The translations under genes and the position numbers were made by a program. Below the pieces are notes generated by a model. It saw nothing but the letters and a program-made list of their open reading frames with translations. It made no database searches and was not told the origin of the DNA. Positions 6,536-13,274 of a DNA stretch of 35,651 nucleotides are shown piece by piece. The stretch comes from Dehalococcoidia bacterium (GTDB lineage Bacteria > Chloroflexota > Dehalococcoidia > SM23-28-2 > RBG-16-64-32), in contig JAUSFE010000105.1 in NCBI GenBank assembly GCA_030649945.1, positions 1 through 35,651 on the forward strand, written 5' to 3'. The stretch's first letter is position 1; each line of letters opens with the position of its first letter.

Positions 6536-7357
6536 ATGGCATCAGCAACCGTCAACGGCATCGATATCTATTACGAGCTCCACGGCCAGGGTGAGCCGGT
6601 GCTCCTGATCATGGGCCTGGGCGCCAACGCCACGGCCTGGGTCATGCAGATCCCGGAGCTCAGCGGCGAGTACCGCGTGATCGCCTTCGATAACCGGGGC
6701 TCCGGGCGCAGCGGCAAGCCGGACGGGGCCTACTCCATCGCCCAGATGGCGGACGACGCCGCGTTGCTTCTGGACGAGCTCAGCATCCATTCGGCGCACG
6801 TGTTCGGCATGTCCATGGGCGGCATGATCGCCCAGGAGCTGGCCCTGCGCCACCCGGAGCGCGTGCGGACGCTGATCCTGGGCGGGACGATGCCGGGCGG
6901 GCCGATGTCCGTGATGGCCGGCCCGCGCACGATCCAGCAGTGGATCGCCGCGGCCGCGCTGCCCCTGTCACAGGCCATTGAGGCCGGCCTGCCGTACCTG
7001 TACAGCGATGAGTTCCTGGAGACGAACCGCGAGCGCCTGGTGCAGCGCGCCCTGGAGAACGCCCACCTCTTGCCGCCGGCGCACGCGCTGCAGAAGCAGG
7101 TGATGGCCGTCATCGCCTTCAACGCCTACGGCCGCCTGCAGGAGATCCGCGTGCCCACCCTGGTGCTCACCGGCACCCACGATAAGATCGTTCCCGCCGC
7201 CAACTCGCGCCTCCTGGCCGAACGCATCAGCGGCGCGAAGCTGATCGAGTTCCCCGGCGCCGGCCACGGCTTCCTGGTGGAGAGGGCCGGGGAGTCGAAC
7301 GCGGCGGTGCTGAACTTCCTGGCGCAACACCGCCTGCAGCCGATCAGCCCCCGCTAG
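6536..7357 (+). CDS. Alpha/beta-hydrolase
   Basis: 273 residues with the alpha/beta-hydrolase fold. The oxyanion segment is VLLIMGLGAN; the nucleophile elbow is HVFGMSMGGMIAQELAL (Ser within G-M-S-M-G); the acidic residue is in LTGTHDKIVPAANS and the histidine in FPGAGHGFLVE. The DNRGSGRSGKPDG block is typical of the esterase / C-C hydrolase / enol-lactonase branch, but the substrate cannot be told. The ATG follows AGAGGGGAATTAGAG. The last codons lead to a TAG at 7355-7357 that is also the first three bases of a putative inverted-repeat element (7355-7600), so the native C-terminus may have been slightly altered. Confidence 0.85.
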   Translation: MASATVNGIDIYYELHGQGEPVLLIMGLGANATAWVMQIPELSGEYRVIAFDNRGSGRSGKPDGAYSIAQMADDAALLLDELSIHSAHVFGMSMGGMIAQELALRHPERVRTLILGGTMPGGPMSVMAGPRTIQQWIAAAALPLSQAIEAGLPYLYSDEFLETNRERLVQRALENAHLLPPAHALQKQVMAVIAFNAYGRLQEIRVPTLVLTGTHDKIVPAANSRLLAERISGAKLIEFPGAGHGFLVERAGESNAAVLNFLAQHRLQPISPR

Positions 7358-7600
7358 CAGGGTGGTGGAAAAACGAATTCTCGTCCCTCCCTTTCTGTCA
7401 TTCTGACCGGGAGGGAGGATTCGCGCGAGTAATCTACAATGTTGGTGCCTTTGTGTCTTCGTGGTGAGAACTCCCAGGGATAAACACGAAGGCACTAAGA
7501 CACTAAGGTTTCCTTATGTTGAGTCTGGGGGACACCCCCAGATCCCCAGCAAGAGGGCTTCGCCCCCCTGCACTCTCCTTATTTCAGCACCCTGCTAGCA
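7355..7600. mobile_element. Putative miniature inverted-repeat element
   Basis: The left end TAGCAGGGTGGTGGAAAAAC (7355 on) and the reverse complement of the right end, TAGCAGGGTGCTGAAATAAG (7600 backward), agree at about 18 of 22 positions. The interior holds a partial TGTCATTCTGA-type repeat (7387-7397), an inverted pair around the GTGTCTTCGTG / CACGAAGGCAC sequences (about 7448-7498) and the hairpin TCTGGGGGACACCCCCAGA (7524-7542). No transposase is encoded. Related ends at 1391-1417 and 2426-2454 support a family. This also accounts for most of the 311-bp gap before the DUF2203 gene. Confidence 0.5.
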
Positions 7601-7650
7601 GACGGCGCCTCTGCATCCCCATCCGTTTGCCCCCCATCGCCCGGCGCTCC

Positions 7651-7671
7651 TATACTGGTATTCGCAACATG
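7651..7671 (+). promoter_or_regulatory. -10 box close to start codon
   Basis: TATACT at 7651-7656 lies 12 bases before the ATG at 7669, so the expected transcript start is only a few bases from the start codon and no Shine-Dalgarno sequence is seen. This suggests a leaderless or near-leaderless mRNA. Confidence 0.45.
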
Positions 7672-8067
7672 CCACCACGCCACTTCACCCTGGAGGAGGC
7701 CGAGCAGCTCCTGCCCCGGCTGACCAGCGTGCTGACGGAGATGCGGGAGCTGAAGCATGAACATGACCGTTTCCAGCAGAAGGTGGCGGAGCTGGGCCTG
7801 AAGATGAAGTCTAACGGGCACCTGCTGGACGGCGAGCTGAGGGACGCGCGAGAGGGGATGGAGCGGACGGCAACCATGATCAACGAACTGGTGCCACAGA
7901 TTCAGGATATGGGCTGCGAACTGAAGGACATTGAGCTGGGCCTGATAGACTTCCGGGCGGAGCGGGACGGACGCGAGGTCTACCTGTGCTGGCGGCTGGG
8001 AGAGGACCGCATCTCCTGGTGGCACGAACTGCAGACCGGCTACTCCGAGCGCCAGCCGCTGGCGTGA
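7669..8067 (+). CDS. DUF2203 family protein
   Basis: 132 residues, starting MPPRHFTLEEAEQLLPRL, the characteristic N-terminus of DUF2203, and ending with the conserved GREVYLCWRLGEDRISWWHE segment (W..GE..I..WH). The centre is a long heptad-like helix region (EMRELKHEHDRFQQKVAEL). The function of the family is unknown; it is common in Thermus, Chloroflexota and related bacteria. The ATG at 7669 is chosen because the homology begins there and a -10 box lies just upstream; an open frame continues further upstream through repeat DNA and is ignored. The next gene starts 10 bp downstream. Confidence 0.85.
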   Translation: MPPRHFTLEEAEQLLPRLTSVLTEMRELKHEHDRFQQKVAELGLKMKSNGHLLDGELRDAREGMERTATMINELVPQIQDMGCELKDIELGLIDFRAERDGREVYLCWRLGEDRISWWHELQTGYSERQPLA

Positions 8068-8077
8068 GAGGGAAGCG

Positions 8078-8548
8078 ATGACGGAAGGGAACTCGGAAGC
8101 CGGCCTGGAGCTAGAGGACATCCTGCGCCGCCTGGAAGAGGCGCGGCAGGGGCTGATGGACGCCATCCAGGAGTGCGACGAGGACCGCTTCGCCGTGGAG
8201 GCGGAGGACACGGAATCCGTGAAACGGGCGCTGGAGCGGACCGCGGACGACCTCGACTTCTACTACGGCAGCTTGACCGCGCGGGCGCTCACGCTGCCGC
8301 AGCCTCCCGGCCTGCAGCGGGCAGACTTCTCTTCCATGCGGGAGGCGGCCATGGCGCTGCAGGTGGCGCACCGCCGTTTCGCGAACCTCCTGCATGACGT
8401 CTTGCCCGCTGACCTGGAGAAGGCGGCCTCCGGCGATGACCATGGCGCCTACACGCTGCGCCAGGTCCTGGAGATGGCCACGGCCCAGTACAGCTACCGG
8501 GCCCAGCAGGTGAAGCGCATCGCCGCCCAGACGGCGCAGCGCCGCTAG
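8078..8548 (+). CDS. Hypothetical protein, DinB-like four-helix fold
   Basis: 156 residues, acidic at the N-terminus and helical throughout. Segments such as RALERTADDLDFYYGSL and HGAYTLRQVLEMATAQYSYR have the spacing of DinB / maleylpyruvate-isomerase-like four-helix bundles. The usual metal-binding histidine triad is not evident: only scattered His residues occur (HRRF, LLHDV, DDHGAY). It is probably co-transcribed with the DUF2203 gene (10-bp gap, GAGGGAAGCG before the ATG). Function unknown. Confidence 0.6.
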   Translation: MTEGNSEAGLELEDILRRLEEARQGLMDAIQECDEDRFAVEAEDTESVKRALERTADDLDFYYGSLTARALTLPQPPGLQRADFSSMREAAMALQVAHRRFANLLHDVLPADLEKAASGDDHGAYTLRQVLEMATAQYSYRAQQVKRIAAQTAQRR

Positions 8549-8550
8549 CT

Positions 8551-8775
8551 GTAGTTCCCACACAGGTTATCTACGACCAGATGACTGCCGCCCCGCCCCA
8601 TCGTTCCGCAATAGAGATGCTGTGCGTCCCACCCACCCGCCCGGGATGTAAATCTGGGGGACACCCCCAGACCCCCGACAAGGGGCTCCGCCCCCTGTAC
8701 CCCCGTGTTGCGCGAGACGGCCGGTTGGCGCGGCACCGCGTAGCCGCGCCCATGAACAACGTCCGTGGGAACTAC
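8551..8775. mobile_element. Putative miniature element with 11-bp terminal inverted repeats
   Basis: GTAGTTCCCAC (8551-8561) and GTGGGAACTAC (8765-8775) form perfect termini around a 203-bp interior. The element starts three bases after the stop codon of the preceding gene. The interior contains the hairpin TCTGGGGGACACCCCCAGA (8653-8671) followed by a GGGGCTCCGCCCC stem. A related left end (CCACACAGGTTGTTTACGG...) occurs at about 9546. There is no transposase ORF. Confidence 0.5.
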
Positions 8776-8793
8776 CGTTAGCCGGCAGGCGAG

Positions 8794-9537
8794 ATGAACA
8801 CGGACGGACGGCCGCCGGTGCGCATCGCCCATGCTTACGGCAACAGCAAGCAGTCCCTGGACCGCGCTCTCCAGGCGCCGGTCGACGTGATCGAAGTGGA
8901 CGTCTGGCATCGCGGCGGCGATCTGTACATCCACCACGAGCGCAGGCTGGGCCCGCTCCCCGTTCTCGCCGACAAGCGCATGCGCGGCCATCCTCCCGGG
9001 CGCTTCACTGTGCCCCTGTGGAACCGCTACTACCTGCGTCCGGATGTCAATCGCCTGCACCTGCGCGAGCTGTTACGGACGGTGGACGGCGGCCGCCACC
9101 TGCTGCTGGACCTGAAGGGTAGTTACCGGGGAAAGCGCCTGGAGGAGTGCGCCCGGACGCTGGCGGGCGTCATCCGCGAGCACGCGGCGCAGGGCTGGGT
9201 GGCGGTGTGCGGGCAGGACTTCGGCGCCCTAGACGGGTTCCGGGCGGCGGCGCCGGACATCGAGGTGCGCTACTCCATGGAGCAGCCGCAGCAGTGGCGG
9301 CGCTTCCAGGAGATGGTGACGAACGGCGAGCCGGTGCGCCGCATCTGCATTGAGCACCGGTTCCTGGACGACGAGAAGCTCCGCTTCATTCAGCGGGAGG
9401 ACGTGAGCCTCTACTGCTGGACGGTGGACGACGCCATGGAAGCGGAGCGCCTGGTGGCCGCGGGCGCGGACGGCATCATCAGCAACGACCTGACGCTGCT
9501 GGCCTCGCTGCACCCCCGGCAGCCGGCCTCCGGCTAG
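8794..9537 (+). CDS. Glycerophosphodiester phosphodiesterase-like (GDPD) protein
   Basis: 247 residues with a GDPD TIM-barrel pattern: IAHAYGNS near the N-terminus, PVDVIEVDVWHRGGDLYIHH (E-x-D metal ligands and a later His), HLLLDLKG, and a C-terminal YCWTVDDAMEAERLVAAGAD followed by GIISND. Canonical enzymes hydrolyse glycerophosphodiesters using a first motif HRG; here it reads H-A-Y-G-N, so the Arg is missing while the His and the metal-binding E/D are kept. Activity may therefore differ. No signal peptide is seen, so it should be cytoplasmic. It stands between two repeat blocks and converges with the transporter operon. Confidence 0.72.
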   Translation: MNTDGRPPVRIAHAYGNSKQSLDRALQAPVDVIEVDVWHRGGDLYIHHERRLGPLPVLADKRMRGHPPGRFTVPLWNRYYLRPDVNRLHLRELLRTVDGGRHLLLDLKGSYRGKRLEECARTLAGVIREHAAQGWVAVCGQDFGALDGFRAAAPDIEVRYSMEQPQQWRRFQEMVTNGEPVRRICIEHRFLDDEKLRFIQREDVSLYCWTVDDAMEAERLVAAGADGIISNDLTLLASLHPRQPASG

Positions 9538-9572
9538 GAATAGTGCCACACAGGTTGTTTACGGCGAGATGA

Positions 9573-9714
9573 GCTGAGGGCGCGGCACCCCCCGCCTTAC
9601 CTCCCGTCCCCGAGCGGCGCCCCTACCGCGTGGTTCCGCTCCTTCGGCCTGGCTGAGGGCGCGTCACCCCCCGCCCTACCCCCCGTCCCCTACCGCGTGG
9701 TTCCGCTCCTTCAG
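9573..9714. repeat. Two tandem copies of a ~65-75-bp repeat
   Basis: Copy one is at 9573-9645 and copy two at 9652-9714. Both begin GCTGAGGGCGCG.CACCCC and end TACCGCGTGGTTCCGCTCCTT. The second lacks a GAGCGGCGCC segment. A third copy is at 2350-2414. They fill the space between the convergent GDPD and ABC-ATPase genes and run up to the ATPase stop codon. Confidence 0.85.
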
Positions 9715-10799
9715 CGCCGGTGCGGGATCAGGTGCACGGCCATGGCTTTGAACGAGGCCACCACCTGTGCACCCGGCGCCAGGGCCAGGTCCTCCAGCGA
9801 TTGCTTGGTGATGAGCGCCACCAGCGGGAAGCCGGCGTCCAGCTCCACTCGCACGTAGGGCCCTGCCGGCAAGACCCGGCGCACAACCGCGGGCAGCCGG
9901 TTGCGCGCGCTGGTCTGCGGGGGAGATTCCGCGGCCGGCGACAGCACGACGTCCTCGGGCCGCAGGCAGACGAGCACCTCGGCGCCGGGCTCACGCATGC
10001 CCGCCGCCTCCACGACACGGCCGGCGACATCTACGGTGGCCAGCCCGCCTTCGGCGCTGCGCACGCGCCCGCGGACGATGGTCTCGATACCCACAAACGC
10101 CGCCACCTCCTCGTCCGCCGGGGCCGCGAAGACCTCGCCCGGCGCCCCCATCTGGCGGATGCGCCCCCTGATGAGCACAGCCAGGCGGTCGCCCAGGCGC
10201 AGCGCCTCGTTGCGGTCGTGCGTCACGAAGACGGTGGCGATGGCGGCCGAGCCGAGGACGCCGTCGAGGTCGTCCATGAGCGTCTCGCGCGTCGGCGCGT
10301 CCAGCGCGGCGAAGGGCTCGTCCAGCAGCAGCACCTCGGGCTCCAGGGCCAGCGCCCGCGCGAGGCTCGTGCGCTGCGCCTCGCCGCCGGAGAGGGTGCG
10401 CGCAGAGCGGGCGGCGAGGCGGGTGATGCCGAAGCGCTCCAGCCACTGGGCCGTGCGCCGTTTGCGATCCGCTCTGGGCACGCCGCGCAAGGCCAGCCCC
10501 GAGGCCACATTCGCCTCGACGCTGGTGTCCAGCAGCAGCGGCTCCTGGAAGACGACAGCCATGCGACGGCGGTGCGCGAGCAGACGGGAGTGAGCGGGGC
10601 GCCCCGCAAAGAGCACCCGGCCGCTGGCGGGCCGCTCCAGCAGCGCCATGACCTGGATGAGCGTGCTCTTGCCGGCACCGTTGGGTCCGACGACGGCCAG
10701 CACTTCGCCCGCGAAGACATCCAGCTCCTCGACCTCCAGGACCGGGCGGCCGGCGCGCAGGACGGCGATCTGACGCAGGGCGAGCTTCGGCTCGTTCAC
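9711..10799 (-). CDS. tupC: Tungstate/molybdate ABC transporter ATP-binding protein
   Basis: 362 residues. The nucleotide-binding domain has Walker A GPNGAGKSTL, a Q-loop in VVFQEPLLL, signature LSGGEAQRTSLARALA and Walker B EVLLLDEPFAAL with the switch His in VFVTHDRNEA. The C-terminal ~120 residues contain TOBE-type sequence (LVCLRPEDVVLSPAAE; YVRVELDAGFPLVALIT), the domain that binds oxyanions in ModC-type ATPases. It powers uptake through the permease encoded directly upstream, overlapping it by 4 bp. ModC and TupC cannot be separated on sequence alone; the neighbouring binding proteins are TupA-like, hence the symbol. Confidence 0.85.
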   Translation of the reverse strand: MNEPKLALRQIAVLRAGRPVLEVEELDVFAGEVLAVVGPNGAGKSTLIQVMALLERPASGRVLFAGRPAHSRLLAHRRRMAVVFQEPLLLDTSVEANVASGLALRGVPRADRKRRTAQWLERFGITRLAARSARTLSGGEAQRTSLARALALEPEVLLLDEPFAALDAPTRETLMDDLDGVLGSAAIATVFVTHDRNEALRLGDRLAVLIRGRIRQMGAPGEVFAAPADEEVAAFVGIETIVRGRVRSAEGGLATVDVAGRVVEAAGMREPGAEVLVCLRPEDVVLSPAAESPPQTSARNRLPAVVRRVLPAGPYVRVELDAGFPLVALITKQSLEDLALAPGAQVVASFKAMAVHLIPHRR

Positions 10800-11494
10800 C
10801 GGGCCGGCCGCCGCTGCTGGATGATGGTGAGGACAAGCACGACCGCGAAGATGAGGGCGAGCAGGATGAACGAGAGGGCGATCGCCGTCTCGAAATCGCC
10901 CTGTTGCACTTCCAGCACCATGGCGGAGGTGAGGGTGCGCGTGGAGCCCTTGATGTTGCCTCCCACCATGATCGTGGCCCCCACCTCGGAGATGGCGGCG
11001 CCGAAGCCGGCCATGACCGCCGCCAGGAGCGAGAGGCGCGCCTCTCGGAAGAGGAGGACAGCCGCCTGCCAGCGAGAGGCGCCCAGGGCCAGGACCTGCA
11101 GCCGCAGCCGCGGGTGCAGGCTCTGCAACCCGGCCACGCTGAGCGCCGTGATGACGGGCGTGGCGATGACGGCCTGAGCGAGGACGATGGCCCCCGGCGT
11201 GTACAGCAGGTGCAGCCGGCCCAGCGGTCCGGCGCGCCAGAGGAGGACGGCGACGAGGAGACCCACGGCCGCCGGGGGCAGCGCCATGCCGGCGTTGAAG
11301 ACGCTGAGGGTAAGCGTGCGCCCGGGCGGCGCGCTGAAGACCAGGAAGGCCGCGATGCCGAAGCCGATGACCAGGGCGATCAGCGTGGCCAGGCCGGAGA
11401 CGGTGAGGGATGTGAAGGTGACCTCGAAGACGTAGCCGTTGCCGGTGAAGATGAGCCGGACCGCTTCTCTTACGCCATCCCAGATCAGGTCCAT
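10796..11494 (-). CDS. tupB: Tungstate/molybdate ABC transporter permease
   Basis: 232 residues with five to six hydrophobic segments (for example LIALVIGFGIAAFLVF, MALPPAAVGLLVAVLLW, AIVLAQAVIATPVITAL) and the cytoplasmic EAA-like loop near ALGASRWQAAVLLFREARL, as in the binding-protein-dependent permeases of TupB/ModB type. The conserved FGAAISEVGATIMVGGNI segment is characteristic of tungstate/molybdate permeases. It overlaps the upstream binding protein gene by 10 bp and the downstream ATPase gene by 4 bp, so the three are translated as one unit. Confidence 0.87.
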   Translation of the reverse strand: MDLIWDGVREAVRLIFTGNGYVFEVTFTSLTVSGLATLIALVIGFGIAAFLVFSAPPGRTLTLSVFNAGMALPPAAVGLLVAVLLWRAGPLGRLHLLYTPGAIVLAQAVIATPVITALSVAGLQSLHPRLRLQVLALGASRWQAAVLLFREARLSLLAAVMAGFGAAISEVGATIMVGGNIKGSTRTLTSAMVLEVQQGDFETAIALSFILLALIFAVVLVLTIIQQRRPAR

Positions 11495-12345
11495 GCCGTC
11501 CTCCTAGCCGTCGGGGCCGGCTGCGGGCTGCCGCCGGCCGCCGACACCGGCGTGAACAGGCTGTCCCCGTATTCTTTCACACCGAACTCGCTGATGATCT
11601 TGCGCCCGGCGCCGGACGTCACGAAGGCCGCGAAGGCCCGCGCGGCCTCCGCGTTTACGCCCGGGTGCTTCTCCGGATTCACCCGCATGACAGAGTAGAT
11701 GTTCGGCCGGGCGGCGTCCGTCACGTAGGCGACGAGCTGCAGGTTTTTCTGGAGCACGCGGAAAGTGGCGCGGTCCACCAGTGTGTAGGCCGCCTTCTCG
11801 CTGGCCACGGCCAGGTTCTGGCCCTGCCCGATGGCGGACTCCTGGTACCAGGGCAGGCCCTGAGGCTGGATGCCGGCTTCCGCCCAGATCGCCAGCTCCC
11901 GCACGTGGGTGCCGGAGTCGTCGCCCCGGCTGATGAAGGTGTGACCCGCCGCCGCGATGCGCCGGAAGGCCTCCGCCGGTGAGGCCGAGCCGCTGACGCG
12001 CGCGCCGTCGTCCGGGGGCCCGGCCACGACGAAGAGGTTCTGCATGACCGCCAGCCGGTTCACGCCGTCGCCGTCCGTCACCAGTTGCTCCTCTTCGGCA
12101 GGCGCGTGCGTCAGGGAGACATCGATCTCTCCGCGGCGCGCCAGCTCCAGCACCTGGCCGGAGCCGGCGACCACGGGCGTCACGGTGTAGCCGCTTTGCT
12201 CCTCGAAGCCGCTGATGAGGGCGTCCAGGATGCCGGTGTCCTGCAGACTGGTGGTCGCACCCAGCAACAGCTCGCCCTTTCCCCCGCCGCAGGCCTGTGC
12301 CAGCGCGATCAGGGCCAGCGCCAGGACGGGCCCGGCCAGCCTCAC
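11485..12345 (-). CDS. tupA: Tungstate/molybdate-binding lipoprotein (copy 1)
   Basis: 286 residues with an N-terminal lipoprotein signal: a hydrophobic run (LALALIALAQAC) with cysteine in a lipobox-like LAQAC. The mature part starts LLLGATTSLQDTGILDALIS, the TupA pattern 'TT.S..D.G.LD' that builds the oxyanion site. Further TupA blocks are GSGQVLELARRGEIDVSLTH, FISRGDDSGTHVREL and VNPEKHPGVN. It delivers tungstate or molybdate to the membrane permease encoded immediately downstream with a 10-bp overlap. A second paralogue lies directly upstream (12364-13203). Substrate preference cannot be read from sequence. Confidence 0.85.
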   Translation of the reverse strand: MRLAGPVLALALIALAQACGGGKGELLLGATTSLQDTGILDALISGFEEQSGYTVTPVVAGSGQVLELARRGEIDVSLTHAPAEEEQLVTDGDGVNRLAVMQNLFVVAGPPDDGARVSGSASPAEAFRRIAAAGHTFISRGDDSGTHVRELAIWAEAGIQPQGLPWYQESAIGQGQNLAVASEKAAYTLVDRATFRVLQKNLQLVAYVTDAARPNIYSVMRVNPEKHPGVNAEAARAFAAFVTSGAGRKIISEFGVKEYGDSLFTPVSAAGGSPQPAPTARRTAWT

Positions 12346-12363
12346 CAGACCACCCTCACGTGC

Positions 12364-13203
12364 TCAGGGCTGCGCCGGCGGCGTCTGGGTGGCCTCCAGG
12401 AAAGCGTCCGGGACGAACAGCGGCTCCCCGTAGAGGTCCACGCCGAAGCTGCGGACAACGTCCTGGATGGGGCTGGAGGTGATGAAGCGCGCGAAGGCCC
12501 GCGCCCCTTCGTTGTTCACCTGGGGATGCTTCTCCGGATTGACCACTATCACGTGGTAGACGTTGAAGAGCTGCGGGTCGCCCTCGAAGACGATCGCCAG
12601 GTCCAGGCTTGCGCGCTGGGCCAGGAACGTCCCCCGGTCGCTCAGCGTGTAGCCGGACTTTTCGCCGGCCACTTGCAGGGTCGCGCCCATGCCCTGGCCC
12701 GTCTCCTGGTACCAGGAACCGGAGGGCTCGCGCTCCGCCTTCTCCCACAGCCCAAGCTCCTTCGTGTGCGTACCGGATTCATCGCCGCGGCTCAGGAAGA
12801 GCGAGTGGCTATCCGCAATCCGCGCGAAGGCGTCCGCCGACGATGTCGCCGCCCCCAGGCCGGCGGGATCGCTCTGCGGGCCGACGATCACGAAGTCGTT
12901 GTGCATGACCAGGCGCCGCTCGCTGCCGTAGCCATCCGCCATGAACTTCTCCTCGGCCGCCGGCGAGTGCGCCAGGATCACGTCTGCTTCGCCCTCTTCG
13001 CCCAGGCGCAGGGCCTGGCCGGAACCCACGGCTATGGTCTTCACCCTGTAGCCGCTCTCCTTTTCAAAAGCGGGGACAAGCACGTCCAGCAAGCCGCTGT
13101 CCTGCGTGCTCGTCGTCGTCGCCAGGATCAGCTGATTGGAGCCGCAGGCAGACGCCAGCACCGCGAGGAGCAGGGCGAGCAGGAGAACCGGTGGGCGGGA
13201 CAT
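12364..13203 (-). CDS. tupA: Tungstate/molybdate-binding lipoprotein (copy 2)
   Basis: 279 residues, paralogous to the next gene. The lipoprotein signal is PPVLLLALLLAVLASAC (lipobox LASAC). The mature protein starts LILATTTSTQDSGLLDVLVP, close to the TupA consensus, followed by GSGQALRLGEEGEADVILAH, FLSRGDESGTHTKELGLWEK and VVNPEKHPQVN. It is the first gene of the four-gene transporter operon and lies 18 bp before its paralogue. The two copies differ throughout, so this is an old duplication or an independent acquisition rather than a recent one. A promoter with -35 TTGCCG and -10 TATCAT separated by 17 bp lies just upstream. Confidence 0.85.
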   Translation of the reverse strand: MSRPPVLLLALLLAVLASACGSNQLILATTTSTQDSGLLDVLVPAFEKESGYRVKTIAVGSGQALRLGEEGEADVILAHSPAAEEKFMADGYGSERRLVMHNDFVIVGPQSDPAGLGAATSSADAFARIADSHSLFLSRGDESGTHTKELGLWEKAEREPSGSWYQETGQGMGATLQVAGEKSGYTLSDRGTFLAQRASLDLAIVFEGDPQLFNVYHVIVVNPEKHPQVNNEGARAFARFITSSPIQDVVRSFGVDLYGEPLFVPDAFLEATQTPPAQP

Positions 13204-13232
13204 CGTCTTCCAGGGCGAGCGGATTTACAACG

Positions 13233-13261
13233 ATGATATAGGGCGCGGAAGGGAGCGGCAA
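13233..13261 (-). promoter_or_regulatory. Promoter of the tup operon
   Basis: Minus-strand -35 TTGCCG (13261-13256), 17-bp spacer, -10 TATCAT (13238-13233). The predicted start is about 13226, giving a leader of roughly 23 bases before the ATG at 13203. No Moco-type riboswitch fits in this 71-bp gap. Confidence 0.5.
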
Positions 13262-13274
13262 CCGGGAGCAGCGC

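Noticed and set aside
9720..11177. Long plus-strand ORF of 485 codons
   Set aside because: It lies antisense to the tupC and tupB genes, which have clear ABC-transporter motifs. The composition (H, R, G, Q rich) is typical of antisense frames in GC-rich DNA.
13204..13274. Molybdenum-cofactor riboswitch before the tup operon
   Set aside because: The gap is only 71 bp and is fully explained by a promoter and a short leader.
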